Source: Rhynchosporium graminicola (taxonomy: Eukaryota > Ascomycota > Leotiomycetes > Helotiales > Ploettnerulaceae). Taken from it: a stretch of DNA of 64,000 nucleotides. Positions within the stretch are counted from its first letter, which is position 1, and each line of letters opens with the position of its first letter. Below are positions 1 to 9,632 of the stretch, one piece after another. The translations under genes and the position numbers were made by a program. The notes below the pieces were generated by a model. The model was not told where the DNA came from and ran no database searches. It saw only the letters and a program-made list of their open reading frames with translations. The DNA is taken from the NCBI GenBank assembly GCA_900074885.1, contig FJUW01000009.1, forward strand, positions 248,001 to 312,000, read 5' to 3'.

Positions 1-1
1 T

Positions 2-413
2 GCGAAGGATACAGTTGTTCCTAGCAGGGGAAAGGTGTTGGTGGATACAGATATCAGTATGGCTGTGCCGGAAGGAACTTGTTTGTCACCCCTCTGATTT
101 TCCTTTCCTTCACTCACGTCTGTCAATTAAATTGTTACTGATACTTGCGGGATATCTAGATGGTCGTATAGCGCCACGCTCGGGTCTTGCTTCTAAGCAT
201 ATGATCGACACGGGCGCAGGAGTCATTGATGCAGATTATCGTGGTCAGGTTAAGGTTCTGCTATTCAATCACGGCGAGAAGGACTTCGAAGTCAAGGAGG
301 GAGATCGTATTGCACAGCTGATCTTGGAGAGGATTTACACACCAGAGGTGGTTGAGGCTAAGGAGTTGGAGGAGAGTGTCAGAGGTGCTGGGGGCTTCGG
401 AAGCACTGGATAA
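2..413 (+). CDS. DUT1: dUTP diphosphatase (dUTPase), 3' part
   Basis: Hydrolyses dUTP to dUMP and pyrophosphate, keeping uracil out of DNA and supplying dUMP for dTTP synthesis. The 5' end lies outside the window; 110 residues remain. Exon 2-80 and exon 160-413 are joined by a 79-bp intron (81-159), which restores the conserved [14 protein letters not shown] segment. Trimeric dUTPase motifs visible in order are PRSGLA (motif 2), [11 protein letters not shown] (motif 3, with the catalytic Asp), RIAQLI (motif 4) and the C-terminal [10 protein letters not shown] lid (motif 5). It converges on the pyridoxal kinase gene, with 231 bp between the stop codons. PCNA, another S-phase gene, lies 2 kb away. 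Identity is secure; only the N-terminus is missing. Confidence 0.95.
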   Translation, partial: RRIQLFLAGERCWWIQISVWLCRKELVCHPSDFPFLHSRLSIKLLLILAGYLDGRIAPRSGLASKHMIDTGAGVIDADYRGQVKVLLFNHGEKDFEVKEGDRIAQLILERIYTPEVVEAKELEESVRGAGGFGSTG

Positions 414-644
414 GTGGCATTTCTTTCCTTTGATGGTAAAGTGGGATGAGCTGGGCGTATTGCCTAGATATGACTTGATGTTAGGAGTTTCGGAAGGGAT
501 TGTGGCGGAATTACACGCCAGGTAAAAGAAGATCGTTCGATGTCGAATGCAAGCTGGATATTTACAGGAATCGTAATACACTTCCAAGCCCGACACAACG
601 CCTTGTACAGTAAACCATGCTCGCAGATACTCCATCTAAGCCAC

Positions 645-1908
645 CTAGACCTTCTCCGCCATGAAATTTACTTCTGGAAACTTCAAGCAGTCCAGATTCC
701 GCACAAGTCTAACCTCCGCCGCTTTCGATGTCATAAGCTTCAACTTCTTGGTATCGGCTTCTGTATCTCGTGCTCCAATTTGACTGTGATATTTTTCCAA
801 TTCTTCATCCATTTGCTTCTTCGTTCTCGTCAGAATTTCTTGCATACTTGCAAGCACCTTCTCTGTGGCTTTTGCAAGCGGTAAGTCTGTAGCTTCTACC
901 TCATCCCCACTAACCCACGCAGCAGTCTGCATAAGATCTGGCGTATTGTTTACGGCTTCTCTCAAACGAACCAACATCAAAGCTGCGAACATGTCCCCAG
1001 TACCACTGAAGAAGCAATCGATAGCCGGTATTGTGATGCCAAAGATCCGTGGTGCAGCACTAGAAGTGAAAGTCGACCCGACAACGGAGAGAGATGGCGT
1101 CGCCCCAGGAGTTGGGAAGGCTATCGAAGTGATCATGATATGCGGTATCCTGTATTTTTCGTGTAAAGTTGTAATGGCCTGCTTCAAACTATCCATATCC
1201 ACAATCTTGACTCCTGATAAGGTCCTGCTCTCATTAGCAACAAGCTTCCAAACTCCCCAGATACCTTACTCTGCCTCGAACTGATTCGGCAATATTAGAT
1301 CCGCATCCTTGACTAGATCCTTGTATGCTGGTATTACGTCCTCTGCCACATATAGCTTCCCGTTGTCTCCCATGACTGGATCGAGGACCCAGAAGAAACT
1401 TCCAGGTTTCATTGTAGATTTCAACTTCAGGTCCCGCGCGATGCTTCCTACAGCTTCGACGGACGCTGCACCGGGGAGGTAGCCCGAAAGCATCATTTGG
1501 AAATCGTCGAGGTACGAATCTTTGAGTCCTTGGTACAGGTCTGTAATCTCCTCTGCTGTGGCTCGCGTGCCTTTGGCTTGGCCGTATCCTAGATGATTGC
1601 CCGTACACCTTTTAGTTTCTATCACTTCGGTGACTGTATTTGCTATGTCTTACTGAACTGTACTGTGTTGAGAGCAGCTACTTCGCAGCCCAGAGACTGC
1701 ATAGCGAATGTAGCCATGGTGTTTCCGACATATCTTTGCACGGCTCAGTTCCCGATGCCACCAATTCGACCTGATTTCTGGATGGCAGACTCACCCGTAG
1801 ACGACCTTCAGCGCAATGTCAGTCTCATGCTAGCAGTCGGTGTGATGTCCCTACATGACTGGCAATTGCAAGCACGCGAGTCTCTGGCACTGGATGCTCC
1901 GAAGACAT
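645..1908 (-). CDS. BUD16: pyridoxal kinase
   Basis: ATP-dependent phosphorylation of pyridoxal, pyridoxine and pyridoxamine in the B6 salvage pathway (PfkB/ribokinase fold, cytosolic). Proposed exons on the minus strand: 1908-1855, 1805-1795, 1733-1654, 1600-1270 and 1224-645. They sum to 1056 nt in frame (351 residues). Landmarks are RVLAIASHVVYGYVGN at the N-terminus, VQFSNHLGYGQ (substrate loop), the FWVLDPVMGDNGKLY segment, and the FSGTGDMFAAL anion-hole motif near the C-terminus. Two oddities are an 11-nt second exon and a third intron (1601-1653) that must end in GG instead of AG to keep the FSNH motif. The second is either a real non-canonical site, a sequence error or a damaging mutation. 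The function call is firm; integrity of the third junction is uncertain. Confidence 0.88.
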
Positions 1909-2343
1909 CGCCGCTTTGGAACGGGACTGAGGACTGGAATCAAGTATCGGAAAGTATCACAATCCAATGTTATAAAGAATCACAAAGCGAATACATAGAG
2001 AGTTGTGGGCAGTGCGATTCGCATTCTTGCTTAGTAGACCGTGCTACACTTAATTCTTACTCGGAGTCATGCCCTGGCTGTTTGCGACAATGGTGGGGTC
2101 AATATCTACCCCGCACTAGACCTAAAAGAATTGAGAGCTGCAACTGAGGCGGATTTTGAATGAAAAAGTAGCATTTTCTCAAGCCGTAAACCCGAATTCT
2201 TGGGTCCAGAATCGTGAGCCTCGCCTATATACTTGTAAAAACAGCAGTCGTCCGTATCCATAAAGTCAACCCTCACGCCACATTTGTAGTATGCTATAAA
2301 AAACCTCGTGCCATCATTTATTACCATCCAGCCATCAAGTCGT
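1909..2343. other. spacer between pyridoxal kinase and PCNA
   Basis: This holds the promoter and 5' leader of pyridoxal kinase and the 3' UTR of PCNA, both on the minus strand. No coding signal or distinctive element was recognised. Confidence 0.6.
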
Positions 2344-3349
2344 CTATTCTTCATCACCAATCTAAGCATATTGTTAGCAGGTACATGAGCATCCCAGACG
2401 AGACAGCATACCTTTGGGGCCAAGTAGAATCGGAGGTAACTGCTTCCGGCCAGGGCATATTCAACCAATAGAGGGACTTCATTGGAGAGGCAGAGCTTGA
2501 CAGTCTTTGACAGACCAGCGGCCTTGCAGAAGTTGACGAGGTATTTGAGGGAGAAGGTCAAGGAGACGGGCTCCGTAAGCTCGATTTCCACGTTCATCTC
2601 TGGCTTCTCGACATTGCTGTGGCTTCGTAGAGTGACCGCACCATTCCCAATATCACCAGAGCAAGAGAATTTGACACCGTCTTTCGAGGCTTCGATCGAG
2701 ACTGTAAAAATGATGAATTAGCTTTGTGGCTGAAGACTGGCTAAGTGTAATGTACCGGACTCGGACAAGGCCATGAGATCTCTGCAGATCCTGCTAAACT
2801 CGGAGGAGGGCATGCTAATGGTAGCAGCATACTCTGTGTCTGGAATACCCAAGTGTTCCTGGTCGATATCCATGAGCTTCAAGTCATACTCGCTCAATCT
2901 GTCACTCTCGCTGCTCTCAAAGACCAAATTAAGCACGTCAGGGGCGTCCTCTGCCTTGATGGTGAGGATGTCTTCATTCTGTGCGGCACGGAGTACTTTC
3001 GTAAGTGAAGTGAGATTGAGGCCGAGAGCGACGTTGCGATCACATCTGTATGGGGAGAAACTCTCTGCCTTGAGCATCATGGACACGAGCGCGACGTGGG
3101 AGTTGTCCATGGCTTGGAGGGCGACACCGGAGTCATTGCAGTCGAAGTTGCAGTCCTGGACGAGATCCTTGATCGCATCGACGATCTGAAGAAGTTAGTA
3201 AAGCTTAAGTAAAGCTTAGAGAGCACTGGGAATGGGGAACGCTCACCTTTTTCAGTAGATCAGCCTGCTCGAGACGTGCTTCCAACACTGGATTCCAGTA
3301 ATTAGTACATTGATGGCAAGGAGGGGTAATTTAGCATGATTGACGAACT
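2344..3349 (-). CDS. POL30: PCNA, DNA polymerase sliding clamp
   Basis: Homotrimeric clamp that tethers replicative polymerases and recruits repair factors at the fork. Proposed exons on the minus strand: 3349 (the A of ATG), 3287-3247, 3185-2756, 2701-2412 and 2361-2344. Total 780 nt, 259 residues, the usual fungal PCNA length. Visible landmarks are [14 protein letters not shown], the centre-loop region [12 protein letters not shown], the interdomain region, and the C-terminal LAPKIGDEE, whose last six codons (stop included) sit in their own 18-nt exon. The first exon contributes only the A of the start codon. The evidence for this is the acceptor CAG|TG TTG, a perfect TACTAAT branch site upstream of it, and no in-frame ATG nearby; the donor at 3348 (GTTCGT) fits GTNNGT. 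The exact first-exon donor is inferred; the rest is firm. Confidence 0.95.
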
Positions 3350-6300
3350 GTTGAGGATTGAGATGCAGAAAGGTTGGCGAGCAATCAAGGTGTGAGAAGC
3401 TACGAGGATTGAGAGGTCACGGTGATGTTGTGTTATGTTGCGTGTTCTTGAACCAACGAGGGGATCCAGCAGCAAGGCAAAATACGCGTTCCTCCAAAAA
3501 GCAACGGACGCGACCTCGCGTTGAGTGGTGAGCCTTAAAAAGCCTGAGGCTGGGACGCTAGTGTCGGCAACGAGTAAACAAAAAACTCTAGATCCATTTT
3601 CGGATAGATAGAGCAAGATAAGCACGAGTGGGTTTTGAACTGGAAACGAAGGTCTGTCGATAAATATCAAGATTTCGAAACAATGGCTCCGCCTTCGAGG
3701 ACTGTATTATCCAATTCGCCGCCATTCAATCTGGAAATTCTACTTGACAGACCTTGAATTTTTTAGTTCTCAATCGAGAGCCTGTAATCTTTACCCGAAG
3801 GCCAGCTTTTTCTGGAGAATAGAGAGGAAAAGATGGTCGAGATGTTTTGCATCTCCCTGCCCAAACACACAATAAAACAACCAATCTCGTTTATGGGCCG
3901 CAGAGAGTACTGACATAGTCAAGGGAGGTTCCTGTATTGCCTGAAAAGATCACTATGACTCAATGTGGCGTGTATGATTTTCAACACGTCCATACTTGGG
4001 ATTCGCTCATATGAAATTGTGACGATCTCAAATGTGCGTTTAGGTCAGAAGATCACTTTAGGCAGATCTTTCTCCCTAAAATATATGGTATAATAACACA
4101 CTAAACCGTGAATGTATCTCGACTTTACAAGACTCTTAACTTCTTGGAACATCAAATGTACAACGCGTTTAGGTCGATCAGTTTATTTCGCTTCCTGGGT
4201 GATAAAATCAGATAATGTTACCAGTACAAATCCTTTTCAAGATCAAGGATGGAAGCCATTCTCCTTCGGAAATTATCTGCTGTCTTCATTCTTATTTTTA
4301 GACTCCAAAGCATAGCGGCGAATGTGTCGATATCTTGAAGTCGATTACAGTGGCTTTTAGACAGAATTTAGCGAATCTGTTCTGTGTCCGAGGTTACTTT
4401 GTGGCCGATAAGCTCTCGTCACCAGCGTTGAAGTAATGTTTCTCTTTCAGCCATTCTCCTAAGGGATGGAAAACAAACTCAACAGACAGACACATTAAGA
4501 GTTGATTGGTTCCTTCAAGCTTGGTAGACTCTCCCCGTGTATGTACAACTGCCTACTGCCATAAAAGCTCATAGCCCAAAACAACGATGTGTTTGATTCA
4601 TCGGACGTATCGAAACCGGAGTCTAAGATGAATGGTAGCAATAATCATATCGAGCGAGGACTTCAGCAGGTCAGAGTCGCTGACAGTTTCGCGGCAATAC
4701 CCGTCTTACACTACAGGTCACTTTGATCCAGTACATCAAGCCGCCTCGTGAGCGAATAGTAAGAGCTGTCATGCTGTGAAACCTCCACGTTGTGATCTGA
4801 TTTAGACTTGTGGAGTGTCAACGAGCACACCGCGTATAGAACGACCATTTCTCTGAGATTTCGTGGATTCACAAGGCAAGAAACCCCCCAAGATGATGAC
4901 GGGAAGTTCGTCATCGGTGAAATAACGATATCGTAGGTAAGAACTACCAAGAGACATGTAACTGTTGCTTGTAATCTCGGCCGGAAGACAAGAATATTGG
5001 AAATTCAAGACAAGCCGCTCAAATCCCACTATCAGCGACGTTTCCTCCAGGCAACTTCTGGACCCTATCAGTAGGCGGTCACGGGCTTCCGGTGCAATTT
5101 ATACCCCGACTCTTGTGCAGTAGAACAATATTGATTTTCTTCTGTAGGGCAGAACATGTCATCGTCGTCTCAAGGCGACACAACGGACCGAGAAGAACTG
5201 CACGGCGACCTGAATTCTAAGACCCTTCACACGATAGGTCAAGCTTCTGTTGCACCCTTATCAGAAGAGCCCATAAGGCTGAAGGATATGTAAGAACGGT
5301 ATCTGTTCATCGAGGCGGGCCGTGGCAGTTGTGGCGGCCTATCTGCTGTGTTTGGATACATCTTTAATTAGAGCTGCCCTTACATATATCCAATTCCATA
5401 AATATGGCCAGTTGAAGACCAAGCAGCTAGCTCACCGCAAATGAGGTCGCACAAACTATGCCAGCCAAGGGACACCAGGGATCACCAAGAACAGGCATGT
5501 GTACTGGTTTTCTCAGCCCGGACCGTTTCATGTTCCTTGTGGCGTCATGTGTTTCGACGGCACAGCATGTAAGTCCATCCGGACTCTTAAGATGACGGGA
5601 CGAGATGGTGGCCCGGGGACGGGAGGAAATGTTTGGGAATTTTGGGGTTCTAGGGTTGACATGTTGTTGGTTCAGGAAGGTAAGAGGGGCGAAATTCCAC
5701 CGATCTTCACGGCGCTATCGAGAAATAACGTAAATGTTGCACGCAGATACACAGAGAACGGCTGAGATCGCCGCGAAGCTGCAGCTTAAATTATATTCCC
5801 TTAATCCCAGAAACTTTAATCTCGGTCAGTGGCTTCGCTCCTGCTTACATAAACGTGCAGCATAGGTGAGCATGGCCTCCAAGGGTCTGTCTGGTGGAAG
5901 TTGGCTCTCCGTGGCTGCACAATTCTATTTTAAAAGGGGCTGTACACTAGCACTACACCTTCCCTGCCCTCGATCAATCACTTAGTCGTTGTACACCATT
6001 ACCAAAGTCAACACGCCGCACAAACAAAAGTCTGCCTTCGAATTATCTGTCACTGCTAGTATTATCTGGACTAAGATCATTTCAACTGCACAATTTGGTG
6101 CGCCCATGTGAACCAGCCTGCATGCTTGATGCTTCTTATTTGGGACGCCTATGATGCCCGCCTTGCCTCTTGTGGTAGAGTTGACTTTTTGAATCACGCT
6201 GGACCAGACTCACATTCTCGGCTTTACGTGGTTGGCAGTGTTTTAGATCACCAACACGCCCTGACTTAAGCCTGTCTCTCTCCACAGGACTACTGTTCAA

Positions 6301-6594
6301 TCTGCCACAGTGGCACGTTTGTTGTCCAGCATCTAGCGTGCAGAGTGTTCATGCTTTCAGCTCCGAGGTGTCACTTGCAATGTGCTTGTGTGCTGTGTAC
6401 AATGCTTGTAAATTCATTCTCTTGTAAGAATTGGAAAAGGGTATAGACTTATCCCACCGCCGAGTGTTTTCCGACTGCGACCATTTTGAACCAAACGAAT
6501 GTTCTATATCTCTTGACTCCGATAAAACATCCTGAATATATGCGCCGCCCAATGAATGTAATCTCCGAGCTAAAGCATCCTTCACCATCATCTG
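3350..6594. other. 3.2-kb spacer with PCNA promoter
   Basis: The first few hundred bases are the PCNA upstream region, including the MCB boxes and a CCAAT at about 3707. The remainder shows only short open frames with no recognisable motif. One short frame at 5157-5292 ends in a good donor-like GTAAGA and could be an exon or a relic; no partner exon was found. Confidence 0.5.
3484..3513. promoter_or_regulatory. MCB-type cell-cycle boxes upstream of PCNA
   Basis: ACGCGT, the palindromic MluI cell-cycle box bound by MBF in yeasts, is at 3484-3489, about 135 bp upstream of the PCNA start. A related ACGCGA is at 3508-3513. PCNA is a classic G1/S target of MBF in yeasts, so the placement makes sense. 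Binding is inferred from motif and position only. Confidence 0.5.
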
Positions 6595-8063
6595 TCAGTT
6601 CCTCCGTGCTTTGCATTTATCGTGTGCCATGTGACCGTTTCTGGCAGTAGTTCTCGTAAATTCAGCTCCGCAGTTTGGGCAGCTGGACTTCTGTGCTGCA
6701 CCAGATTTCTCTCGCTGATGGCGAAGCAAGTTGCTGAAGGTCGAGAATTGTCGTCCATCACATCCGTGCTCCCAACACTGTGGCTTAGGACGGCTGTGAA
6801 CCACCCGTACATGGTCACCAGATTCCGTCAATCCCATTGACGGACTCACTTGGCTTAGGTACTGGCTAGATGCATCTGTAGCTGAAGATAGAGACATAGA
6901 TTGTGGTCGTCCGACAAGGGCCTGTAAGCCAGGCTCCCCACCAGTGTTGGAGAAAGGCATAGGAAATGCTGGGTTCGATGTGAAATCATTTGGTCCCCTA
7001 GGTGCAAAAATTAGTAGCTGTATCATGTAGAGCAATTTTTAACTTACATTGAATACACTGGTCCGTACATATCTGACGCCGCATGGTCGTTCAACGGAGG
7101 TGAGTATGGAGCCAGAAATGAGCTACTTCTAAGAGCTGGCGAGTTCTGCGATGAGCCCTGTGACAGTAGTGGAGATGGTGTAAGGTTGGAGGTGTACTCT
7201 GGTAGCGTCCTAGGAATCATTTCTGGTGAACCATGCTGAGAAGTTATGTAAGGATTACTATGGTTGCTTGTGTTGCTCGCGGACCTTTCCCTCCTCATTT
7301 GCGTCTTCGAATCTCGTCGAGCATGATCTCGCTGGCGCTTCAACTCTCTTTGCTCTACAGTAAGGTTGGGTCGAGGAGGACTCGAAGAAAGAGATCTCGA
7401 AAACATAGGGAGAAGCTTCGGCTCATCGTATAATAAAGAGGGTGTTAACTGGTCTGAACTGATGTTTGGTTGATGGACAAACTGATCATTTATGTCGATT
7501 TCTACAGAATTTAGTTCATGAAAGTCAAGAGTATGTTCGGCAACTTACGAGGCCAAGTGTATGTGTGACGAAGACCACTATGCATGCTAGCATCAAAGCG
7601 AGAGTCAAACTGCTGAACGCCTATAGCACTATTGAACGGTCAGTATATTGAGGACGAGATTGTTTTCTAATGATAAGTAGCCAGAATTGTACCTCATGGT
7701 TGTAGGATTGGAACTTGAGCGTAAAGATCTTTGATCTCCAAAATACTGATGATCTTCGGGAAATAGCTGGACAGGGTCGAGTCTAAGTAGTGGAGCTGAA
7801 CCTGAATGATCTTCGGTTGCGCTGAGGCGTGACCAGTTTGCATCCAAGTCACTGTCAGAAAGTAGTGGAAAAGGTGTGTGCTGTTGTGGGACTGGAGCTG
7901 TGAGAGCGGTTTTGGGCGAAGGATGGGAGCCTTGATCGCGGAAGTCTGGGGTTGAAATGTTCAAGTCCTGGAACTGTGCGGCAGTTGAAGAAAGATGGCT
8001 GCTGGATCTTGATCTACATTGACGTGAGTCTTCTACACCCTGGTCTATATAGATAGCATCCAT
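6595..8063 (-). CDS. C2H2-like zinc-finger protein, putative transcription factor
   Basis: Probable nuclear DNA-binding regulator. Proposed exons on the minus strand: 8063-7693, 7628-7549, 7501-7048 and 6997-6595, summing to 1308 nt (435 residues). The first 350 residues are low-complexity and rich in Ser, Pro and Gln. A basic, coiled-coil-like stretch (PNLTVEQRELKRQRDHARR) lies in exon 3. The C-terminal 60 residues hold two tandem fingers. Finger 1 has CWEHGC followed by LLRH but no evident second His. Finger 2 has CPNC, then HMAH and a following Cys. The start was placed at the Met beginning MDAIYIDQ; an in-frame Met at 8132 is the alternative. Target genes and process are unknown. Confidence 0.78.
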
Positions 8064-9350
8064 AGCTGAGTTTGGAGGCTGTGGAAGATGATAGCGGCGG
8101 CACGTACAGATAGGTCTAGAAGATAGTAGCAAGAAATGAGATGATACTCAAAATAGAAAATGCGGTCGGGTCTGTTGTCGAGGGACTTTGGGGATCTTTA
8201 AACTTGGAGAAGAGTGAGGCTCATTGATAAGTGGAAGTCTGGCGGCGCAATGAAGAAAATTGCTATTTTTGTTATGATATTTTGAGGGATCTAGAGAAGC
8301 ATTAAATGCTTTCCCTCCGCCTCAATTACAATCATGAGAAACAAGGCTATTGTGCCTAGTCATACCAGAAGAGCGTTAGCGTAGTTGGTGACCGTGGTAG
8401 ATCATAACAGCTTGGCGTTGTTCGAACTGACAGGGAAAGTGATCCTCTGAACTACAGGTTCGGGTCTGGCTATGGCTCCTTCATCTTGCCCTGTCCTGTC
8501 ACTTGTCAAATCATCTCTCCACATTCATCCTCAGGTCTGCAAGCTCATACAGTGCCCACACTACGTCTTAGGCCAGATAAGACGAGACGAAACTGATTAA
8601 AGACTTTATTTGCAAATACAAATACATAAACATTGTGGAAAGCGGATGCGAATGATTAGAAGCACCAAATCTGAGGCTTCGTCCCATTTGCTGTGGGATG
8701 TGTTGTTTTAGTTCTAGGGCGAAACGACAAGGCTTTTTTTCCTAACGTCCCAGCCGTCGACGTCTGCCTACTCCGTACAGGCTTTGATTTGTCTTCGCCG
8801 CACTGGACTGGGTCGGTTACAGGCGCGGCCTGCAGGGGATCTCACCCTGATAATAAGTATCCGGAATCCCTACCTACCTAGGTGCCTAAGGACTAGAAGG
8901 ATATATCAAACAAGTAGAGAGGGAAAGAACTGGGTAGGAAAGGGCAGAAGAGGTGACAAGAAGAGGAGCAGAAGGGAAGAGTTTGAGGGAACTGAAATAA
9001 AATAAGAAAGCTTCAAATTTGACAGGAAGGGCGGAGGTTCTACTAAGTAGTCAGAACTGGTAGCGTTCAACTGCGCCTGGCCGTTATTCACAGATCGATA
9101 ATTTGAGGAAGCAAAAGGTGTGTTGATTGTAGCCAAAGTACGTCCTTAGATGGTGATCGCAAAATTGGTATTGTTATTGTCTCAGCTGCATCTTCCAGAT
9201 TCCCACTCGCCTCGAATGCTCTCCGCCCCGCCCGCAGCTTTGAACTGCCCAGCCACTACCTTCCCGTCTATATAGAGATAGATACCTAAGGTGCTTCTAG
9301 CAGCAGCCCCATTTTTCCAAAACCAATTAGTACATTAATTACTCTTCTAC
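8064..9350. other. intergenic, promoter of the zinc-finger gene
   Basis: No coding signal recognised. A CTACCTACCTAGGTG-type motif occurs near 8870-8886. A purine-rich run lies at about 8912-9004. Confidence 0.5.
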
Positions 9351-9632
9351 CTAAATCCCTGATGACAGAGCGAAAGACTGTGTATTTACCTCGACGCCAC
9401 AATTTTTGTCTCCGAAACATTTGTTCGCGGTCCATTTGAGCCCCCAGGTGGTTACTCCTGTCACTTTCCCCGTTTTACAATAGTAATCCTTTATAATACA
9501 ATCTCCGACGATGTAACCTGGTGGAAAATGACAGTGAATCTCGCCCTTTATGTTAGGACGGTCATCGCCGCATATGTTCGCTGCTTCGATTGCACCTGCA
9601 AGAAGCACGACAAGAAATTTCGTGAGATGCAT
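9351..9632 (-). CDS. small secreted cysteine-rich protein (candidate effector)
   Basis: Uninterrupted 93-residue frame. The N-terminus is a typical signal peptide: Lys5, then a hydrophobic core FLVVLLAGAI, with likely cleavage around residues 17-19 after EAA. The mature part of about 75 residues has six cysteines (21, 34, 45, 52, 72, 78), enough for three disulfides, plus Trp63 and Trp67. No family was recognised. Size, signal peptide and even Cys count fit the broad class of fungal small secreted proteins, which includes effectors and antimicrobial proteins. It stands alone at the edge of a gene-poor stretch. The Met at 9632 was chosen over the upstream Met at 9737 because it places the hydrophobic segment at the N-terminus. 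Function is unknown and expression is unproven. Confidence 0.6.
   Translation of the reverse strand: MHLTKFLVVLLAGAIEAANICGDDRPNIKGEIHCHFPPGYIVGDCIIKDYYCKTGKVTGVTTWGLKWTANKCFGDKNCGVEVNTQSFALSSGI

Noticed and set aside
3302..3670. 122-residue minus-strand frame at the 5' side of PCNA
   Set aside because: It overlaps the inferred first intron and promoter of PCNA and has no recognisable features.
8385..8470. tRNA-like pair: TAGCGTAGTTGGT (A-box-like) and GGTTCGGGTCT (B-box-like)
   Set aside because: The seven bases before the first box do not pair with the bases after the second, and no anticodon arm forms; I do not support a tRNA here.
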